64,000 nt of DNA from Flavobacterium ichthyis (lineage in GTDB: Bacteria; Bacteroidota; Bacteroidia; Flavobacteriales; Flavobacteriaceae). This document shows, one piece after another, positions 62,036 to 64,000 of this stretch. Every line of letters starts with the position of its first letter. The stretch's first letter is position 1. The notes below the pieces were generated by a model. The model was not told the origin of the DNA, searched no databases, and saw only the letters and a program-made list of their open reading frames with translations. Both the position numbers and the translations under genes were made by a program. The stretch is from the NCBI RefSeq assembly GCF_009915155.1, contig NZ_JAABLM010000011.1, positions 48,326 through 112,325 of the forward strand, given 5' to 3'.

Positions 62036-63028
62036 CTAAAAATCTGCGTCGAAAGTTATTTTTTGAGCATCGTTATCACCATTTTGCGAACCGCTGTTCA
62101 TCACACCCGCTTTTTGGTATTCCGAAACACGTTTTTCAAAGAAATTGGTTTTTCCTTGCAACGAAATCATGTCCATAAAATCAAACGGATTTGTAGAATT
62201 GTAAACACGAGCACAACCTAATTCTACCAAAAGTCTATCGGTTACAAACTCTAAATATTGTGTCATCAATTTGGCATTCATCCCAATCAAACTCACCGGA
62301 AGCGACTCTGTAATAAATTCTCTTTCAATGTCTAAAGCTTCCACCAAAATTTCGGTAATTCTCGATTTCGAAACTTTGTTGATTAAATGATGGTTGTGCA
62401 AATGCACCGCAAAATCACAATGAACTCCTTCATCTCTAGAAATCAACTCATTAGAAAAAGTAAGTCCTGGCATTAAACCACGTTTTTTCAACCAATAAAT
62501 CGAGCAAAACGCGCCCGAAAAGAAAATTCCTTCCACGGCTGCAAACGCAATTAATCTTTCAGCAAACGAGTCAGACTCAATCCATTTCAAAGCCCAGTTG
62601 GCTTTTTTCTGAATCGCAGGAAAAACATCTAAAGCGTGGAACAACTGGTTTTTTTCAGCTTCATCTTTTACGTAAGTGTCAATTAACAACGAATAGGTTT
62701 CGCTGTGAATATTTTCCATCATAATCTGGAAACCATAGAAAAACTTAGCTTCCGGATATTGCACTTCGTTTACAAAATTTTCGGCTAAATTTTCATTTAC
62801 AATTCCATCCGAAGCAGCAAAAAATGCCAAAATATGTTTGATGAAATATTTTTCGTCGTTGTTTAATTTATTGTTCCAATCGTTTAAATCCTGGTGCAAA
62901 TCAATTTCTTCAGCCGTCCAAAAACTCGCTTCCATTTTTTTATACCATTCCCAAATATCATGGTGCTTAATTGGGAAAATTACAAATCGGTCTTTGTTCT
63001 CCTTTAAAATTGGTTCTATTGCTGCCAT
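62036..63028 (-). CDS. nrdB: Ribonucleoside-diphosphate reductase beta subunit (class Ia)
   Basis: 330 residues. Carries the di-iron and tyrosyl radical motifs: [21 protein letters not shown] (radical Tyr after HSE), [10 protein letters not shown] and [14 protein letters not shown]. It provides the radical to NrdA. No exact TAnnTTTG box is found upstream; AATCTTTG near 63090 is the nearest. C-terminal tail past residue 300 would dock to NrdA. Confidence 0.95.
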   Translation of the reverse strand: MAAIEPILKENKDRFVIFPIKHHDIWEWYKKMEASFWTAEEIDLHQDLNDWNNKLNNDEKYFIKHILAFFAASDGIVNENLAENFVNEVQYPEAKFFYGFQIMMENIHSETYSLLIDTYVKDEAEKNQLFHALDVFPAIQKKANWALKWIESDSFAERLIAFAAVEGIFFSGAFCSIYWLKKRGLMPGLTFSNELISRDEGVHCDFAVHLHNHHLINKVSKSRITEILVEALDIEREFITESLPVSLIGMNAKLMTQYLEFVTDRLLVELGCARVYNSTNPFDFMDMISLQGKTNFFEKRVSEYQKAGVMNSGSQNGDNDAQKITFDADF

Positions 63029-63220
63029 ATTATCTTGTGGTTTATGTGATTAGAAAAAATCGTAAGTTGATTTGATTGCTGTACAAAGATTGTCATTAAA
63101 AACCGCAAATAAAAGGTAAACTTTTCCACAAATCGGACGAGTTTTTAACAACAACACACATTGAAAAAAATTTCAAAAAATTATTACAAACAATTGAATT
63201 TCAATATCTTAAAATTTAAC

Positions 63221-63252
63221 AAAAATAAAAAACCCTTAATTGATAAGGGTTT
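63221..63252 (-). terminator. Terminator of the DUF3109 gene
   Basis: Minus strand AAACCCTTA and TAAGGGTTT pair around ATTGA-like loop, then T-rich sequence. It lies 9 bases after the DUF3109 stop and separates it from nrdB. Confidence 0.85.
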
Positions 63253-63260
63253 GCAGAGGT

Positions 63261-63848
63261 TTATTTCTTTTTTAAATTTTTCTCGTTTTGGAGTTCGTTT
63301 GCCACTTTCTCCAACTCCTGATACCAGTCCATCCCAAAGCGTCTCACGAGTGCTTCTTTAACAAATTTATATACCGGAACTTGCAACTCTTGCCCTAATG
63401 AACAAGCGTCGTCACAAATGTCCCAACGATCGTAATTTACTGCGGCAAATTCTGTAAAATCTTTGACGCGTACAGGATAAAGATGACACGAAACCGGTTT
63501 TTTCCAATCTACAATTCCTTGATTGTAAGCTTGTTCAATGCCACAAAGTGCGGTTTTTCCGTCAAAAATCACATAAGCACAATCTTTATTGTCGATTAAA
63601 GGCGTTTCGAGATCGCCGTCTATACCTTCAATCCAAGTGCCTTGCGCTTCAATTGCCGCAATTCCTTCGGGACGCAAAAAAGGTTTTACTTTAGGATAAA
63701 TTTCTTCGAGAATTTTTGTTTCCTCTTTATTTAAAGGAGCTCCCGCATCACCATCCACACAACATCCACCTTTGCAAGCCGAAAGGTTGCACACAAATTC
63801 TTTTTCTATTATGTCTTCTGAGACAATTGTTTTTCCTAACTGAAACAT
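63261..63848 (-). CDS. DUF3109 family cysteine-rich protein
   Basis: 195 residues, no signal peptide. CNLSACKGGCC (Cys20, 25, 29, 30) followed by later VSCHLYPVRV and WDICDDACSLG give the cysteine pattern of the YkgJ/DUF3109 type, thought to bind a metal or Fe-S cluster. Function is unknown. The -7 box TATCTTTG ends 4 bases before the ATG, suggesting a leaderless transcript. Confidence 0.85.
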   Translation of the reverse strand: MFQLGKTIVSEDIIEKEFVCNLSACKGGCCVDGDAGAPLNKEETKILEEIYPKVKPFLRPEGIAAIEAQGTWIEGIDGDLETPLIDNKDCAYVIFDGKTALCGIEQAYNQGIVDWKKPVSCHLYPVRVKDFTEFAAVNYDRWDICDDACSLGQELQVPVYKFVKEALVRRFGMDWYQELEKVANELQNEKNLKKK

Positions 63849-63852
63849 GCGG

Positions 63853-63860
63853 CAAAGATA
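63853..63860 (-). promoter_or_regulatory. -7 box of the DUF3109 gene, 4 bases from the ATG
   Basis: Minus strand TATCTTTG, matching TAnnTTTG. The -33 area is covered by a GAGTTATGA-type tandem repeat (63873-63896). Confidence 0.5.
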
Positions 63861-63872
63861 CGATTTAGTTAG

Positions 63873-63896
63873 GAGTTATGAATTATGAGTTATGAG
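63873..63896. repeat. Short GAGTTATGA-type tandem repeat
   Basis: Three near copies of an 8-9 base unit over the presumed -33 region of the DUF3109 promoter. Confidence 0.5.
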
Positions 63897-63916
63897 TTTT
63901 TCGAGGGAGGATTTCG

Positions 63917-64000
63917 TAACTTGGAATTTAAAATTATTAACCGCAACGAACGCAATGTGATTCGCAAAGTTCACAAGGTTTTTCCCTTGGAATTTGCAAT
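63917..64000 (+). repeat. Second dispersed repeat family, copy 3 (cut by window edge)
   Basis: TTGGAATTTAAAATTATTAA, CCGCAACGAACGCAA, TTCGCAAAGTTCACAAGG and CTTGGAATTTGC. The first blocks match 57098-57136. No gene starts in this edge region. Confidence 0.5.

Noticed and set aside
1..64000. CRISPR arrays, tRNA or rRNA genes, complete insertion sequences
   Set aside because: I read the gaps on both strands and found no regularly spaced repeats, cloverleaf-like segments or transposase genes.

Overview
The window comes from an AT-rich chromosome of a Flavobacteriaceae bacterium, most likely Flavobacterium or a close relative. Supporting evidence is the gliding and type IX secretion genes sprA and remB with a PorP/SprF protein, Bacteroidetes-type promoters (TAnnTTTG -7 boxes), the absence of obvious Shine-Dalgarno sequences, and the conserved order maeB-ruvA-sprA-gcvH-vanZ-deoC-remB, which I recall as the arrangement around sprA in F. 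johnsoniae. I see no tRNA, rRNA, CRISPR array, prophage or complete insertion sequence.

Layout. 1-4 kb: start of trigger factor (cut by the window edge), a holin-like membrane protein, an esterase, pdxJ, a CBS protein and NAD kinase. 4.1-9.7 kb: an envelope operon (DUF6089 protein, uppS, bamA and two Skp/OmpH-like chaperones), followed by murI, a gamma-carbonic anhydrase and a PorP/SprF protein. 12.4-16.4 kb: a NifU/Nfu iron-sulfur scaffold, a DUF255 thioredoxin-like protein and a secreted-protein gene broken by a frameshift behind a sigma-54-like promoter. 16.4-21.3 kb: tsaB, an efflux adaptor, a TolC protein and a DUF4403 lipoprotein. 21.3-26.6 kb: a cytochrome oxidase accessory cluster (ctaB, two subunit III proteins, subunit IV, two SCO-type proteins, DUF420 and a small cysteine-containing membrane protein). 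26.7-40.6 kb: remB, deoC, vanZ-like, gcvH, sprA, ruvA and maeB. 40.9-52 kb: a LacI regulator, two ferritin-like Tat-type proteins and a pbpC/alpha-2-macroglobulin pair. 52.4-64 kb: tadA, dxs, a DUF3078 protein, dgt, an RDD protein, an unrecognised lipoprotein with a small overlapping membrane protein, nrdA/nrdB and a DUF3109 protein.

Function. Most of the window is core biology: envelope building (uppS, murI, bamA, Skp-like chaperones, pbpC), respiration (heme O synthesis, copper delivery, oxidase subunits), T9SS and gliding (sprA, remB, porP-like), cofactors and isoprenoids (pdxJ, nadK, nfu, gcvH, dxs) and nucleotide metabolism (nrdAB, dgt, deoC).

Less explained material lies mostly between genes. 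At least five copies of a dispersed nested-palindrome element sit after genes, and there is a second repeat family containing CGCAAAG, a REP-like hairpin next to a possible gene remnant, and several promoters only 4-5 bases from the ATG, which suggests leaderless mRNAs. The best candidates for something undescribed are the lipoprotein/small membrane protein pair at 58042-58990 and the frameshifted sigma-54-linked gene at 15764-16442. Both are hypotheses from sequence reading only.
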